A DNA stretch of 64,000 bases from Tunturibacter empetritectus (GTDB taxonomy: Bacteria; Acidobacteriota; Terriglobia; Terriglobales; Acidobacteriaceae): contig NZ_CP132932.1 of NCBI RefSeq assembly GCF_040358985.1, positions 2,480,001-2,544,000 on the forward strand, read 5' to 3'. Every line of letters starts with the position of its first letter. Within the stretch, counting starts at the first letter, position 1. Below, in pieces: positions 1 to 8,345 of this stretch. The notes below the pieces were generated by a model, which saw only the letters and a program-made list of their open reading frames with translations, was not told where the DNA came from and made no database searches. The position numbers and the translations under genes are program-made.

Positions 1-155
1 TCCGTGCTCAACTCAGCGGGATGCACAATGCTGATTGCTGAATTCGATCCCGTTTGAGATGCCGTCCGAATGGAGGCTCCCGCTGTCGGGTGAATGAGCG
101 AATCTTCGAAATTGATTTCCATGTGGTCTTCATATTTCAGACAGTTTGCGATTGT

Positions 156-192
156 CATCTTATGTACTGTACTGTACAGTACAAATAAGATG
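156..192. promoter_or_regulatory. Probable operator of the downstream TetR regulator
   Basis: A perfect 16-bp palindrome, TGTACTGTACAGTACA, lies at 168-183. It is nested inside longer arms, CATCTTAT at 156-163 and ATAAGATG at 185-192, that form a second symmetry with a slightly shifted centre. It sits about 90-130 bases before the regulator reading frame, where TetR repressors usually bind. Binding by this TetR protein is inferred from position and symmetry only. The site could also serve a divergent gene beyond the left edge; nothing coding is visible at 1-155. Confidence 0.6.
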
Positions 193-282
193 CACTCAAG
201 TTCGAATACGACGCACTAAAAATTCCCAGATGTGAACAAGAGTGGACGCATAAAATGTTGTTAATACAGGAGGATTCCGGCT

Positions 283-330
283 ATGGACCGCGTTGAAATA
301 TTTATTCACGACAGGCAGATGAATGCCTAG
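283..330 (+). CDS. 15-residue leader ORF overlapping the TetR start
   Basis: The frame begins with ATG at 283, eight bases after a strong AGGAGG at 269-274, and ends at TAG 328-330. It encodes 15 residues (MDRVEIFIHDRQMNA). Its last codons overlap the ATG of the TetR gene at 323 in another frame, so the stop of one and the start of the other lie within eight bases. The TetR ATG has no good ribosome site of its own, so translational coupling from this leader is plausible. It is too short for homology to help and may simply be a ribosome landing site. Confidence 0.4.
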   Translation: MDRVEIFIHDRQMNA

Positions 331-943
331 CAAACCATCGCGAGGAGAAGTTCGAAACAGCAAGCTCCAAAGAGTCGCGGCAGACCTGTTCCTAAAGCGC
401 GGCTATGAGGGCGTCACCATCGACAAGATTGTCGAGGTGGCTGGCGGTTCGAAGAGCACGGTGTATAGCGAATTCGGTGGGAAGTGTGGGCTGTTCATCA
501 GCAGTATCGAGAATCTGTGCCGCGAATCGAATGAGCCGCTCGCGAAGATCGATTACTCAGGATTGAATCTTGAAGAGAGCCTTAAGAAGCTCTCTTTTCA
601 CATCCTGAAGCTCATCACCGCAAAACGGTCCGTGGAGCTTCACCGACTCGCCATCGGCGAGGCAGCGAACTGTCCCGAAGTAGGAGAGGCATGGTATACA
701 CACGGTCCCGCCAGGACAGCTTCGTTCATACGATCTTTGTTGGAAAGTCGTCGTGAAGAGCTGCGAAAAACAACGATCCCAATTGATCGGATGGCGGTGA
801 TCCTTCACGACTCATTGACAGGAGACGTCCTATACCGCCTGCTGGCAGGAGTCGGTAAGCATGAAAATGACGCGGAGCTTGAGCGATTGGCTTGCGCTGC
901 AGTCGACGTCATTCTCGAGAACATCTGCAGCACTGTGCCCTAA
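323..943 (+). CDS. TetR/AcrR family transcriptional regulator
   Basis: The 206-residue protein has a standard TetR N-terminal helix-turn-helix at about residues 31-51 (VTIDKIVEVAGGSKSTVYSE context), followed by a helical ligand-binding half that resembles C-terminal domains of AcrR-type repressors. Length is normal for the family. It should be a dimeric cytoplasmic repressor of an efflux or detoxification function, but no intact target gene is beside it: the DNA downstream is decayed. The palindrome at 156-192 is its likely autoregulatory site. The start at 323 is chosen because the protein begins just before the first helix and the frame overlaps the leader ORF at 283-330. The ligand cannot be predicted. 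Confidence 0.85.
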   Translation: MPSKPSRGEVRNSKLQRVAADLFLKRGYEGVTIDKIVEVAGGSKSTVYSEFGGKCGLFISSIENLCRESNEPLAKIDYSGLNLEESLKKLSFHILKLITAKRSVELHRLAIGEAANCPEVGEAWYTHGPARTASFIRSLLESRREELRKTTIPIDRMAVILHDSLTGDVLYRLLAGVGKHENDAELERLACAAVDVILENICSTVP

Positions 944-1415
944 AGGCGCTTATCTCGCGCACGTCGCATCCATCTGTACCGGCGCATTCCTTCTCGCAGA
1001 GCAGGCCTCCTCAACGGGAAGCAAGCCGTTACCCACTGAACTTCTGTGACCGTCTCGCCAGGGAATACCAAAAAGTCGTTGTGCGGCCCGAGCCGATCTA
1101 TCTGCACGACGGCTCTATCTGCACATCGGCAGGTACTACAGCCGGTATTGACCTCTCTCTTGCCCTGGTTGAAGAAGACCACGGACACGAAACAGCTCTC
1201 AAGATCGCGCGTTTCCTGGTCATGGTTCTCGTGCGTCCGGGCGGGCAAGCACAATACAGCCACATGCTTCGCATCAGGCATCACCTGAAAGCCATTGCGC
1301 GAGCTTCAGGTATGGAGCCTCCAGCACGTTCGTGAAGACCTCACCGTCGAATCGCTCGCTGAGCGCATTGGTATGAGCGTCCGCCATTTCACGCACGTCT
1401 GCCTCCGCAGCCCAT
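940..1415 (+). pseudogene. Remnant of a GlxA-type AraC regulator (DJ-1/PfpI plus AraC HTH)
   Basis: Segments in three frames join into one GlxA-family sequence. HVASICTGAFLLAEQ is read first. After a frameshift comes GLLNGKQAVTH, then a missing base that destroys a Trp codon, then NFCDRLAREYQKVVVRPEP and a long stretch ending in HMLRI. A final segment, read in the frame of REDLTVESLAERIGMSVRHF, is the AraC helix-turn-helix. The N-terminal part of the amidase-like domain is absent, the protein is frameshifted at least three times, and the tail is replaced by an unrelated fragment at about 1416. It is clearly non-functional. The order of pieces follows the normal gene, so decay rather than assembly artefact is likely, although sequencing error cannot be excluded. 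Confidence 0.8.
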
Positions 1416-1600
1416 TTCAAAGAGGACATCCTGCAGGCCTTCTACGACAACATCAAACACAAGTCTGAGACTACCTTCGGAAACGTAAAAGCAGACGTAC
1501 TCGCCGACAAAGATCCCCGCTTTCTCCGTAGCAACTTCTGCAGTGTGATCCGTAACTCTTCCTGGCGCGGCCAATCAAGCGAAAGGCCCGTATTGCGAAG
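1416..1600 (+). pseudogene. C-terminal fragment resembling an HD-domain hydrolase
   Basis: An open stretch starting at TTC 1416 reads FKEDILQAFYDNIKHKSE and continues through a TTFGNVKADVLADKDP segment and SNFCSVIRNS. I recognise this as like the C-terminal end of bacterial HD-domain proteins related to cyanamide hydratase. No upstream HD catalytic motif is present; the fragment is joined directly to the AraC helix-turn-helix remnant. It has no start codon and no ribosome site, so it is a gene fragment. The family assignment is from memory and only moderately certain. Confidence 0.45.
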
Positions 1601-1638
1601 ACAGGTTTTCACCCGTTCGCATTCAGGATATTGATGTA

Positions 1639-1905
1639 ATGACAGACCAAGGATATTCGGCATTGTTGACTCGTCGGCGCTTTGCACAGCTTTCGGGCAT
1701 GGCCACGGGGTCGGTTCTCCTGGGCGCAGCGTCCGGAGCGGCGCCCTCCGGACGCCACGCTGGAGATCGCTCCGTACACGCTCGAGGCTTCCCCTAAACA
1801 CCACATTCGAACAGTCGCCTATAACGGCCAGGTTCCCGGTCCGCTTCTTCGCATGCGCCAGGGTCAACAATAAACGATTGAGGTGCGCAACCCTTGATGG
1901 CCCTT
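1639..1905 (+). pseudogene. N-terminal remnant of a Tat-exported multicopper oxidase
   Basis: ATG at 1639 opens a frame with a twin-arginine signal (TRRRFAQLSG, then a short hydrophobic stretch). After one frameshift near 1745 the sequence continues as DATLEIAPYTLE, then VAYNGQVPGPLLRMRQGQ, typical of the first cupredoxin domain of CopA/laccase-like multicopper oxidases. An in-frame TAA at 1871-1873 interrupts it where a valine-threonine pair is expected before IEV. The copper-ligand HWHG region and everything after it are missing. It is a truncated, frameshifted, stop-containing pseudogene. Confidence 0.75.
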
Positions 1906-1954
1906 TGACTGACTGCGCTGCGATGGCTGGAAACGCTCATGCGATACCCATCCT

Positions 1955-2075
1955 GTACCCCGCTATGTGCGAGATCTGCTACTGGCTCTTAACTGGCCCA
2001 CGCGGCGCAGGGATTATGGGTATGACGGTCGGGAGATGCTTCCCGCATTCTCCCTCGGCTCGATCATGAGAAAGC
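1955..2075 (+). other. Short unidentified coding-like fragment
   Basis: One frame reads [20 protein letters not shown] and then a [13 protein letters not shown] segment before becoming noise. The composition is protein-like and the piece lies between the multicopper oxidase remnant and the truncated 3' end of the dehydrogenase remnant on the other strand. It has no start codon context and I do not recognise the family. It is best treated as another fragment in the decayed patch. Confidence 0.25.
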
Positions 2076-2104
2076 CATGCTGGCCACCGTACTGCGCTCT
2101 GCCC

Positions 2105-2720
2105 AGGTCCTTCATCGGCGCCCAGTTTACGGGCGCGCTCCAGTTTCTCGTCAGAGGACGATGTAACAAGGACACGCGCCCCGTGCGCCTTTGCAAACTG
2201 CATTGCAAAAAGCGATACGCCGCCGGTGCCGAGCACGAGAGTTGTCTTGTGCGGTCCCAGTCCAGCACTGCGAATGGCGCGCCAAGCCGTGGTTGCCGCT
2301 ATCGGTAAGGTGGCAGATTCAGCGTTCGATAGATGCGCCGGCGTGCGGACCAGCGAACGCAGGAACCACCACATACTCCGCAAGGCTACCAGGAAGATCG
2401 ATGCCACGACGCGGTCCACCATCGGCGGTGGGCATCCGGCCATCTTGCCAGTTGGGAATGAAATGCGGGATGACCCGTTCTCCAACCTTCCAGTCGGCCA
2501 CAGGCGCGCCGATATCCGCGATCTCGCCCGCCCCGTCTGTTACGGGGATGATCGGAAAATTGTTGAGGGAGTACTTACCGGTGGCAACGGCGATATCAAG
2601 AAAGTTCAACGAAGCGACCCGCAGACGAACTAACACATCACCCGGGCCTGGGACGGGATCAGGATAAGTGCAGGAATGCAGTGAATCGACACGTGGCGCT
2701 GCTAGCTCAATGACTTTCAT
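2105..2720 (-). pseudogene. Frameshifted, truncated zinc-type NAD(P)-dependent alcohol dehydrogenase
   Basis: The minus strand from ATG 2720 encodes MKVIELAAPRVDSL and the GroES-like half of a medium-chain dehydrogenase ([13 protein letters not shown], then [13 protein letters not shown], then [11 protein letters not shown]). The frame is lost near 2345 and resumes one frame over with [19 protein letters not shown] and the Rossmann region ([17 protein letters not shown], then KLGADE). The sequence stops matching the family after GADE, so roughly the last 120 residues are gone. With the fragments to its left it makes a cluster of broken genes. An intact neighbour that would explain its role is not present. 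Confidence 0.8.
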
Positions 2721-2888
2721 GGTTTCTACCAGTTCGTCGTTTAGATGGCCGCGGAATCGATTCGATTCCACACCTTGCCAGCACGCGAAATACTACGGAT
2801 AAGTAGGTTTAGCGTCAGTGATCTCCACTGATGAAAAGCGCGTTTGCGGGGATTAACGAGCACTCGCAGAATTCTGTATCGTAGGGTT

Positions 2889-3482
2889 ATGCAGCGAGGC
2901 TTTGTATTGTTAGGTGTATTGTTCCTGATATTCGTGGGTTCGCATAAACCCTCCCGTGCACAGACCCCAGCCATGGCGCGCGACATCGCCCTGAACGATT
3001 TGGCACGCCGAGACACTACTATTCACTGGCCAAAAGGTTTCGACCCTGCAACGGCCGCGCAGTTCAGCCATAATGAGCTTCTCATTCCGGCACCATGCGA
3101 GCATGTCTTCGCGCAGATGGCAAACGTTACCGCATGGCCAGAATGGTTCATCCTGGTAAAAGATGTCAGGGTTGAGGGACCGAACAAAACTCCAGGACTA
3201 GGGCGTACTCTCTCGCTATCCATCTTCAACACACCCATCACAGCAAAGATCACGGAGTGGGTTCCCGGAAAGCGCCTAAGCTGGACACCCGAAACTGTCG
3301 CGCCATCTGAGTCGAGTCACTACCATGCGTGGCACTTCATACCTGTCGAGGGCGGCTGCAGAGCAGTGACAGAAGAGGTAGGCGTGGGACCAGCCGACAA
3401 GAAGCTGGGGACCGAAGGCAGCTTTTACATGCATCGAGCACACGACCTATGGTTAGCCTCGCTAAGATACGCTTCCGAGTAG
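2889..3482 (+). CDS. Exported SRPBCC (START-like) family protein
   Basis: The 197-residue protein begins with a signal peptide (MQRGFVLLGVLFLIFVG, cleavage probably after SRAQ). The mature part has the SRPBCC pattern: an early strand and helix (PAPCEHVFAQMANVTAWPEW), a central FNTPITAKITEWVPGKRLSW segment, and a late strand plus C-terminal helix around HAWHFIPVEGGCRAVTEE. Such folds hold hydrophobic ligands in a deep cavity; ligand and role here are unknown. The ATG at 2889 is preferred over an in-frame TTG at 2844 because it places the hydrophobic core at the N-terminus. Export is unusual, since most family members are cytoplasmic. It stands alone between a pseudogene and a monocistronic ligase. 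Confidence 0.65.
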   Translation: MQRGFVLLGVLFLIFVGSHKPSRAQTPAMARDIALNDLARRDTTIHWPKGFDPATAAQFSHNELLIPAPCEHVFAQMANVTAWPEWFILVKDVRVEGPNKTPGLGRTLSLSIFNTPITAKITEWVPGKRLSWTPETVAPSESSHYHAWHFIPVEGGCRAVTEEVGVGPADKKLGTEGSFYMHRAHDLWLASLRYASE

Positions 3483-3636
3483 CTTTAGAAGGCTTGCGCG
3501 CTGCGTGTATCGCTTCGGCGAAGGCACGAGTCGTCGCTTCAGTATCAGGGAATCTTCCTGTGTTTATCAATCTGGGCTAGCTTGCGTTGGTCGAGCATGG
3601 CGTAGCAATGGGTTATCTTTGTCTAGCTGACTGCCT

Positions 3637-6381
3637 ATGCCCACCCGCCCCCACCTGGCCGTACTGCTCGACGACTTCCGTCGCTTCGGCCGCCAGACAG
3701 CCATCGTCCAGTACACCGGCAACCGCCGCAAAGCGACAACCTACGCAGAGATCGCAAACCTGGCCGGACGCTTCGCCGCACTCCTGGTCTCACGCAACCT
3801 CCAACCAGGCGACCGCCTCATCCTCTGGGCACAGAACAGCGCCGAATGGGTCGCCGCCTTTCACGCCTGCATCCTCCGCGGCATCATTGTCGTCCCACTC
3901 GACGCCTACGGCACCCCCGACTTCGCCACAAGAGTAGCCTCCGACGTCCGGCCCTCCCTCATCGTCGGCGACGCCATGCTCCTACAAACCCTCCCCAACG
4001 ACTGGCCACATCTTTCGTTCGAAGACTGGCCCACCACCCTTCCCCCCGCCGTAACGGCAGATCAAGCCAACCCCATCCCCACCCTCTCCCATGACACGCC
4101 CCTCCAGATCCTCTTCACCTCCGGCACCACCGGCGACCCCAAAGGTATCGTCCACACCCACGGCAACATCCTCTCCAGCTTCGAACCCATCCGCACCGCC
4201 GCCCAACCCTACATGCGCTACGAGCGCATCGTCCACCCCCTCCGCTTCCTCCACACCCTCCCCCTCAGCCACGTCTTCGGCCAGATGATGGGCCTCTGGG
4301 TCCCCTCCATCTTCGCCGCCGAGGTCCACTTCGAATCCCGCCTCACCGCCCCCCGCCTCATCGAAACCATTCGCCGCGAACGCATCTCCGTCCTCGCCGG
4401 AGTTCCCCGCGTACTCGCCCTGCTCAAAACCCACCTGGAAACCGAAAACTCAAACCTCACGGCACGTATTGAAGCCGCCAAAGGCATCTCCGCGCAAAAA
4501 CGCTGGTGGCGCTTCCGCGACATCCACTCCCTCTTTGGCTTCAAGTACTGGGCCTTCGTCACCGGCGGCGGCGCCCTCCCCGTACCCATCGAGCAGTTCT
4601 GGAACGCCCTCGGCTTCGTCCTCGTCCAGGGCTACGGCATGACCGAAACCTCCGCCCTCATCACCCTCAACCACCCCTTCAAAGTCGCCCGCGGCACCAT
4701 GGGCAAGCCCCTCCCCGGTCGCGACGTCAAAATCCAGCCCGACGGCGAAGTCCTCGTCCGCGGCCCCATGATCTCCCCCGCCACCTGGTCCGGTGGTGCC
4801 CTTCAACCCCGCACCGACGAGTGGTTAGCCACCGGCGATCTCGCCGAAGCCCAACCCACCGGCGAACTCCGCTTCCTTGGCCGCAAGAGCGAGACCATCG
4901 TCACCGCCACCGGCGTCAATCTCCACCCCGAAGACCTCGAAGCCGCCTTCGAGCCAGAACCCGAGGTAGCCGCCTGCGCCGTAGTCCCCATCGCAACCCC
5001 CACTGGACCCGAACCCTGCGCCGTCCTAGCCCTTCGCACCACCCCCGACCATGCCCCAGACCGCGCCCCCGCCATCCTGCAACGTGCCAACACCCGCCTA
5101 GCCGAGTTCCAGCGCATCCGCCGCTGGGCCCTCTGGTCCGAACCCGATCTCCCCCGCACCTCCACCGGCAAGATCAAACGCGCAGCCGTAGCCAACTGGC
5201 TGACCAGCAGGGAAGCCAACAACGGCAACGCAGCCCCGTCAACACCAGCCACCACCTCCACCGACTGGCTCCTAACCCTCATAGCCCGCATCACAGGCGA
5301 AGGCGTCCCTCCCGAAAACGAAATCCAAAATAAAGACCTACGCCTCGCCGAAGACTTGCGTCTCGACAGCCTTGGCCGCGTCCAGCTCCAGGACGCGCTC
5401 GAAGAAAAACTCGGCGTCGCATTTCCCCAAGAGCAATACGACAAGGTAGAGACGCTCCCCGAGCTATGCCACCTCGTCGCAAACTCTGGCAATAGAGGAG
5501 TCTCGGAAGATCAATCGGTTACGCGTCCCGAGCAAATTGAATTCGCCGAAACCGCCGACCTCAACGCGCTGACAAAAAAGCTTCAGGCGACCCAACAGCC
5601 CGAAGCGCCGATCCCGGCAGAAGCTACCCACTACCTCTACCCTCACTGGTCCTGGCAACTACCCATCCGCTGGATTCGCACCGCCTTCGTCGAGTGTGTA
5701 GCCCAACCCCTGGTCTGGTTCTTAGCCGCACCCCGCGTGTCACCAGCAGCTCGGCCATATCAATCAATCCACCCGCAACAAGCAGACACGCAGCAAACAG
5801 ACAAGCAGCCAACCGAACCGCTCCTCCTCATCGCCAACCACGTCACCGCCTACGATCTCCCCCTCCTCCTCTACGCCCTTCCCCGTGCTATCCGCCTCCG
5901 CACCGCCGTAGCCATGTCCGGCGAGATGCTCGAAGACTTTCGCCACGCCCGCAACCAGCAACCCTACTGGCTCAACCCCCTCGGCCCACCCACCTGGCTC
6001 CTTCTCACCGCGCTCTTCAACGTCTTTCCCCTCCCGCGTCTGCGCGACTTCCAGCTCAGCTTCGCCCACGCAGGCAACGCCCTCGACTACGGCTTCCACG
6101 TCGTCGTCTTCCCCGAGGGCACCCGCTCTACCGACGGCACCCTCGCCCCCTTCCGCCCTGGAATCGGCCTGCTGGTCAAGCAATCCTCAGCAGCAGTACT
6201 GCCCATGGCCATCCAGGGCTTAGGCGAACTCAAAACTCGCCGCCGTCGCTGGTTCCGTTCTGGCACCCTTCAGATCAACGTGGGCCAACCCATCCGCTTC
6301 TCCTCAAACGACACCGCAGCCGCCATCACCGCCCGCCTCCACGCCGAAGTAGAAAAACTTCTCGCCTCAAATCGACCATAG
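3637..6381 (+). CDS. Acyl-CoA/acyl-ACP ligase, acyl carrier protein and acylglycerophosphate acyltransferase fusion
   Basis: The 914-residue protein has three domains. Residues 1 to about 510 are an AMP-forming ligase with the phosphate-binding motif FTSGTTGDPKG (160-170), QGYGMTETS and the TGDLAE/GRKSE hinge region. Residues about 535-620 are an acyl carrier protein with the phosphopantetheine serine at S578 in RLDSLGR. Residues about 690-914 are a PlsC-type acyltransferase with NHVTAYD (734-740, the HX4D box) and FPEGTRS (825-831). The layout resembles Aas (2-acylglycerophosphoethanolamine acyltransferase/acyl-ACP synthetase) but carries its own carrier domain, so it could activate a fatty acid, load it on the internal carrier and pass it to a lysophospholipid or glycerol phosphate. 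No lysophospholipid transporter is adjacent. Codons end overwhelmingly in C, unlike the G-rich third positions of the operon that follows. Confidence 0.85.
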   Translation: MPTRPHLAVLLDDFRRFGRQTAIVQYTGNRRKATTYAEIANLAGRFAALLVSRNLQPGDRLILWAQNSAEWVAAFHACILRGIIVVPLDAYGTPDFATRVASDVRPSLIVGDAMLLQTLPNDWPHLSFEDWPTTLPPAVTADQANPIPTLSHDTPLQILFTSGTTGDPKGIVHTHGNILSSFEPIRTAAQPYMRYERIVHPLRFLHTLPLSHVFGQMMGLWVPSIFAAEVHFESRLTAPRLIETIRRERISVLAGVPRVLALLKTHLETENSNLTARIEAAKGISAQKRWWRFRDIHSLFGFKYWAFVTGGGALPVPIEQFWNALGFVLVQGYGMTETSALITLNHPFKVARGTMGKPLPGRDVKIQPDGEVLVRGPMISPATWSGGALQPRTDEWLATGDLAEAQPTGELRFLGRKSETIVTATGVNLHPEDLEAAFEPEPEVAACAVVPIATPTGPEPCAVLALRTTPDHAPDRAPAILQRANTRLAEFQRIRRWALWSEPDLPRTSTGKIKRAAVANWLTSREANNGNAAPSTPATTSTDWLLTLIARITGEGVPPENEIQNKDLRLAEDLRLDSLGRVQLQDALEEKLGVAFPQEQYDKVETLPELCHLVANSGNRGVSEDQSVTRPEQIEFAETADLNALTKKLQATQQPEAPIPAEATHYLYPHWSWQLPIRWIRTAFVECVAQPLVWFLAAPRVSPAARPYQSIHPQQADTQQTDKQPTEPLLLIANHVTAYDLPLLLYALPRAIRLRTAVAMSGEMLEDFRHARNQQPYWLNPLGPPTWLLLTALFNVFPLPRLRDFQLSFAHAGNALDYGFHVVVFPEGTRSTDGTLAPFRPGIGLLVKQSSAAVLPMAIQGLGELKTRRRRWFRSGTLQINVGQPIRFSSNDTAAAITARLHAEVEKLLASNRP

Positions 6382-6399
6382 TGTTGTCGCTCAGCCAAC

Positions 6400-6812
6400 G
6401 GCACCTTTGAGGACTATGCCAGCGATGTCGCAAACGTTAGCCGGACGGCCAATCATCTGGAACGCTTCCTGCCTCCTTAGGCTCGCAACGGTTCACAGAA
6501 GATTCACCTTATTGCCCACAGCATGGGCAATCGCGCGGTATGCGAAGCTCTTAAGTCGCTAAGCTACGACTGCACCGCGCACCCCATCCCCTGCTGCACT
6601 ATCTCGTGCTGGCCGCGGCCGATAAGATGCGAAGACCTATCGTGAACTGGTATCGGCACTACGTCTGGGTCTCTACTTCTTCAAAGATAAGGCGGTCGCA
6701 GCCTCGGCAAAGCTGCATAAATCTCCTAGCAGGTGGTGTCCCGGTGCTCGCGCTGCCGGATGTCGAGAGCATCGACGCATCCGCCGCTGCAGCTGTTTGT
6801 TGGGTACCTGTG
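6400..6812 (+). pseudogene. Remnant of a DUF900/COG4782 alpha/beta hydrolase
   Basis: Pieces in different frames match one hydrolase family: FEDYASDVANVSRTANHLER, then after an in-frame [22 protein letters not shown] with the nucleophile elbow HSMG, then [11 protein letters not shown], a YVWVSTSSK strand, and [16 protein letters not shown] near the C-terminus. Several frameshifts and stops interrupt it, and both ends are lost. The last piece runs in frame into the ATP-grasp gene, giving that ORF a false N-terminal extension. Family assignment rests on the HLIAHSMGNRA motif and the conserved end around ESIDAS. Confidence 0.7.
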
Positions 6813-6866
6813 AGCGTGAGATTGGGTTTGGATGCTCGGGGATGTCCGCTATACTCAAAGCTCCTA

Positions 6867-8333
6867 ATGCATCCCACCCAGTCATCCCAGTTCGAGCATG
6901 CGTCCCTTAAAAACTATTTGCTGGACCATGCCTATGACGAGATGTTCACCGGGCTCGGCGATTTGCATCGACACTGCGAACCACTGTTGGAGCATTTTTC
7001 GGCGCTGCCTTCGGAAGAGCTACAACGCAGAAAACAGGCGGCCGACCTCAGTTTCCTGAATCAGGGCATTACGTTTACGGTTTACGGCCGCGAAGAGGGG
7101 ACAGAGAAGATCTTTCCGTATGACCTGATTCCTAGGATTATCACTGCGGCCGAGTGGGCGACAGTAGAGCACGGGCTGACGCAGCGAATTACGGCACTAA
7201 ATCTTTTTCTGAAGGACATCTATAACGAGGGACGGATTCTCGATGATGGAATAGTACCGCGTGAGGTGGTCTATAGCTGCAAACACTACCGGCGTCAGAT
7301 GATGGGGTTGCAGGTTCCGCGAAATGTCTACATTGCTGTATGCGGGACCGACCTGATTCGGTTGGAGAACGGCGAGTTTGTAGTGCTGGAGGATAATCTG
7401 CGCGTGCCTAGCGGAGTCAGCTACATGCTGACCAATCGCAGGGTGATGAAGCGGATCTTTCCGCAGCTGTTTCGAAGCTACAATGTGCGGCCGATTGAGC
7501 AGTACACGCAGTTGCTACTAGGAACGTTGCGGTCCCTGGCGCCGGAGGGACGACCAGAGCCGAATATCGTGCTGCTGTCGCCGGGAGTGTTCAACTCTGC
7601 TTACTTTGAGCATGCGTATCTTGCGCGGCAGATGGGGATCGAACTGGTTGAAGGACGCGATCTGGTAACGCATGACAACGTTGTGTACATGCGGACTACG
7701 ATCGGACTGCGGCGGGTGGATGTGATCTACCGGCGGGTGGATGATGACTTCATCGATCCGCTGGCGTTTCGCGGAGATTCGATTCTTGGAGTGGCTGGTC
7801 TGTTCAATGCTTATCGCGCTGGTAACGTGACACTGGCCAATGCGTTTGGTACCGGTGTGGCCGATGATAAGGCGCTGTATGCGTACGTGCCGGAGATCAT
7901 CAAGTATTACCTGAGCGAAGAGCCGGTGCTGAAGAATGTTGAAACGTATCTGTTGACCAGGCCTAAGGAACGGCAACATGTGCTGCAGAATCTCGACAAG
8001 CTGGTGGTGAAGGCGGTGGGCGAGAGCGGCGGGTATGGGATGCTGATCGGACCGCAATCGACCAAAGCACAACAAGAGGAGTTTGCGCAGAAGATAGAGG
8101 CTGATCCGAGGAACTACATTGCGCAACCGACGATCTCATTTTCGCGAGCGCCCTGTTTAATCGGGGACGAACTGCAACCGCGGCATGTGGATCTACGACC
8201 TTATGTTTTGTATGGAGATAAGGTAACGATTGTGCCGGGTGGGTTGACAAGGGTAGCGCTGAATCAAGGGTCCTTAGTGGTGAACTCGTCGCAGGGTGGC
8301 GGGAGCAAAGATACCTGGGTGCTGAGCCAGTGA
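6867..8333 (+). CDS. Circularly permuted ATP-grasp protein (COG2308 type)
   Basis: The 488-residue protein matches the circularly permuted ATP-grasp family: [12 protein letters not shown] near the N-terminus, [20 protein letters not shown], then [30 protein letters not shown] and a final [16 protein letters not shown]-grasp enzymes of this class are predicted to form amide or peptide bonds on a carboxylate acceptor. ATG 6867 is chosen because [17 protein letters not shown] begins just before the conserved region; the 87 upstream in-frame codons belong to a decayed hydrolase. It is the first gene of a tight operon with the alpha-E protein (12-bp gap), an acyltransferase and a transglutaminase-like protein. 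Its substrate is unknown; family knowledge suggests a peptide product or tag. Confidence 0.88.
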   Translation: MHPTQSSQFEHASLKNYLLDHAYDEMFTGLGDLHRHCEPLLEHFSALPSEELQRRKQAADLSFLNQGITFTVYGREEGTEKIFPYDLIPRIITAAEWATVEHGLTQRITALNLFLKDIYNEGRILDDGIVPREVVYSCKHYRRQMMGLQVPRNVYIAVCGTDLIRLENGEFVVLEDNLRVPSGVSYMLTNRRVMKRIFPQLFRSYNVRPIEQYTQLLLGTLRSLAPEGRPEPNIVLLSPGVFNSAYFEHAYLARQMGIELVEGRDLVTHDNVVYMRTTIGLRRVDVIYRRVDDDFIDPLAFRGDSILGVAGLFNAYRAGNVTLANAFGTGVADDKALYAYVPEIIKYYLSEEPVLKNVETYLLTRPKERQHVLQNLDKLVVKAVGESGGYGMLIGPQSTKAQQEEFAQKIEADPRNYIAQPTISFSRAPCLIGDELQPRHVDLRPYVLYGDKVTIVPGGLTRVALNQGSLVVNSSQGGGSKDTWVLSQ

Positions 8334-8345
8334 AAGGAGTGACCA

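Noticed and set aside
195..230. GTTCGAATAC resembling a tRNA T-loop
   Set aside because: No matching T-stem, anticodon arm or acceptor stem was found around it.
3982..5492. Long minus-strand ORFs opposite the acyl-CoA ligase gene
   Set aside because: They are shadows caused by the strong C-ending codon use of the real gene; Gly/Val/Glu-rich nonsense composition.
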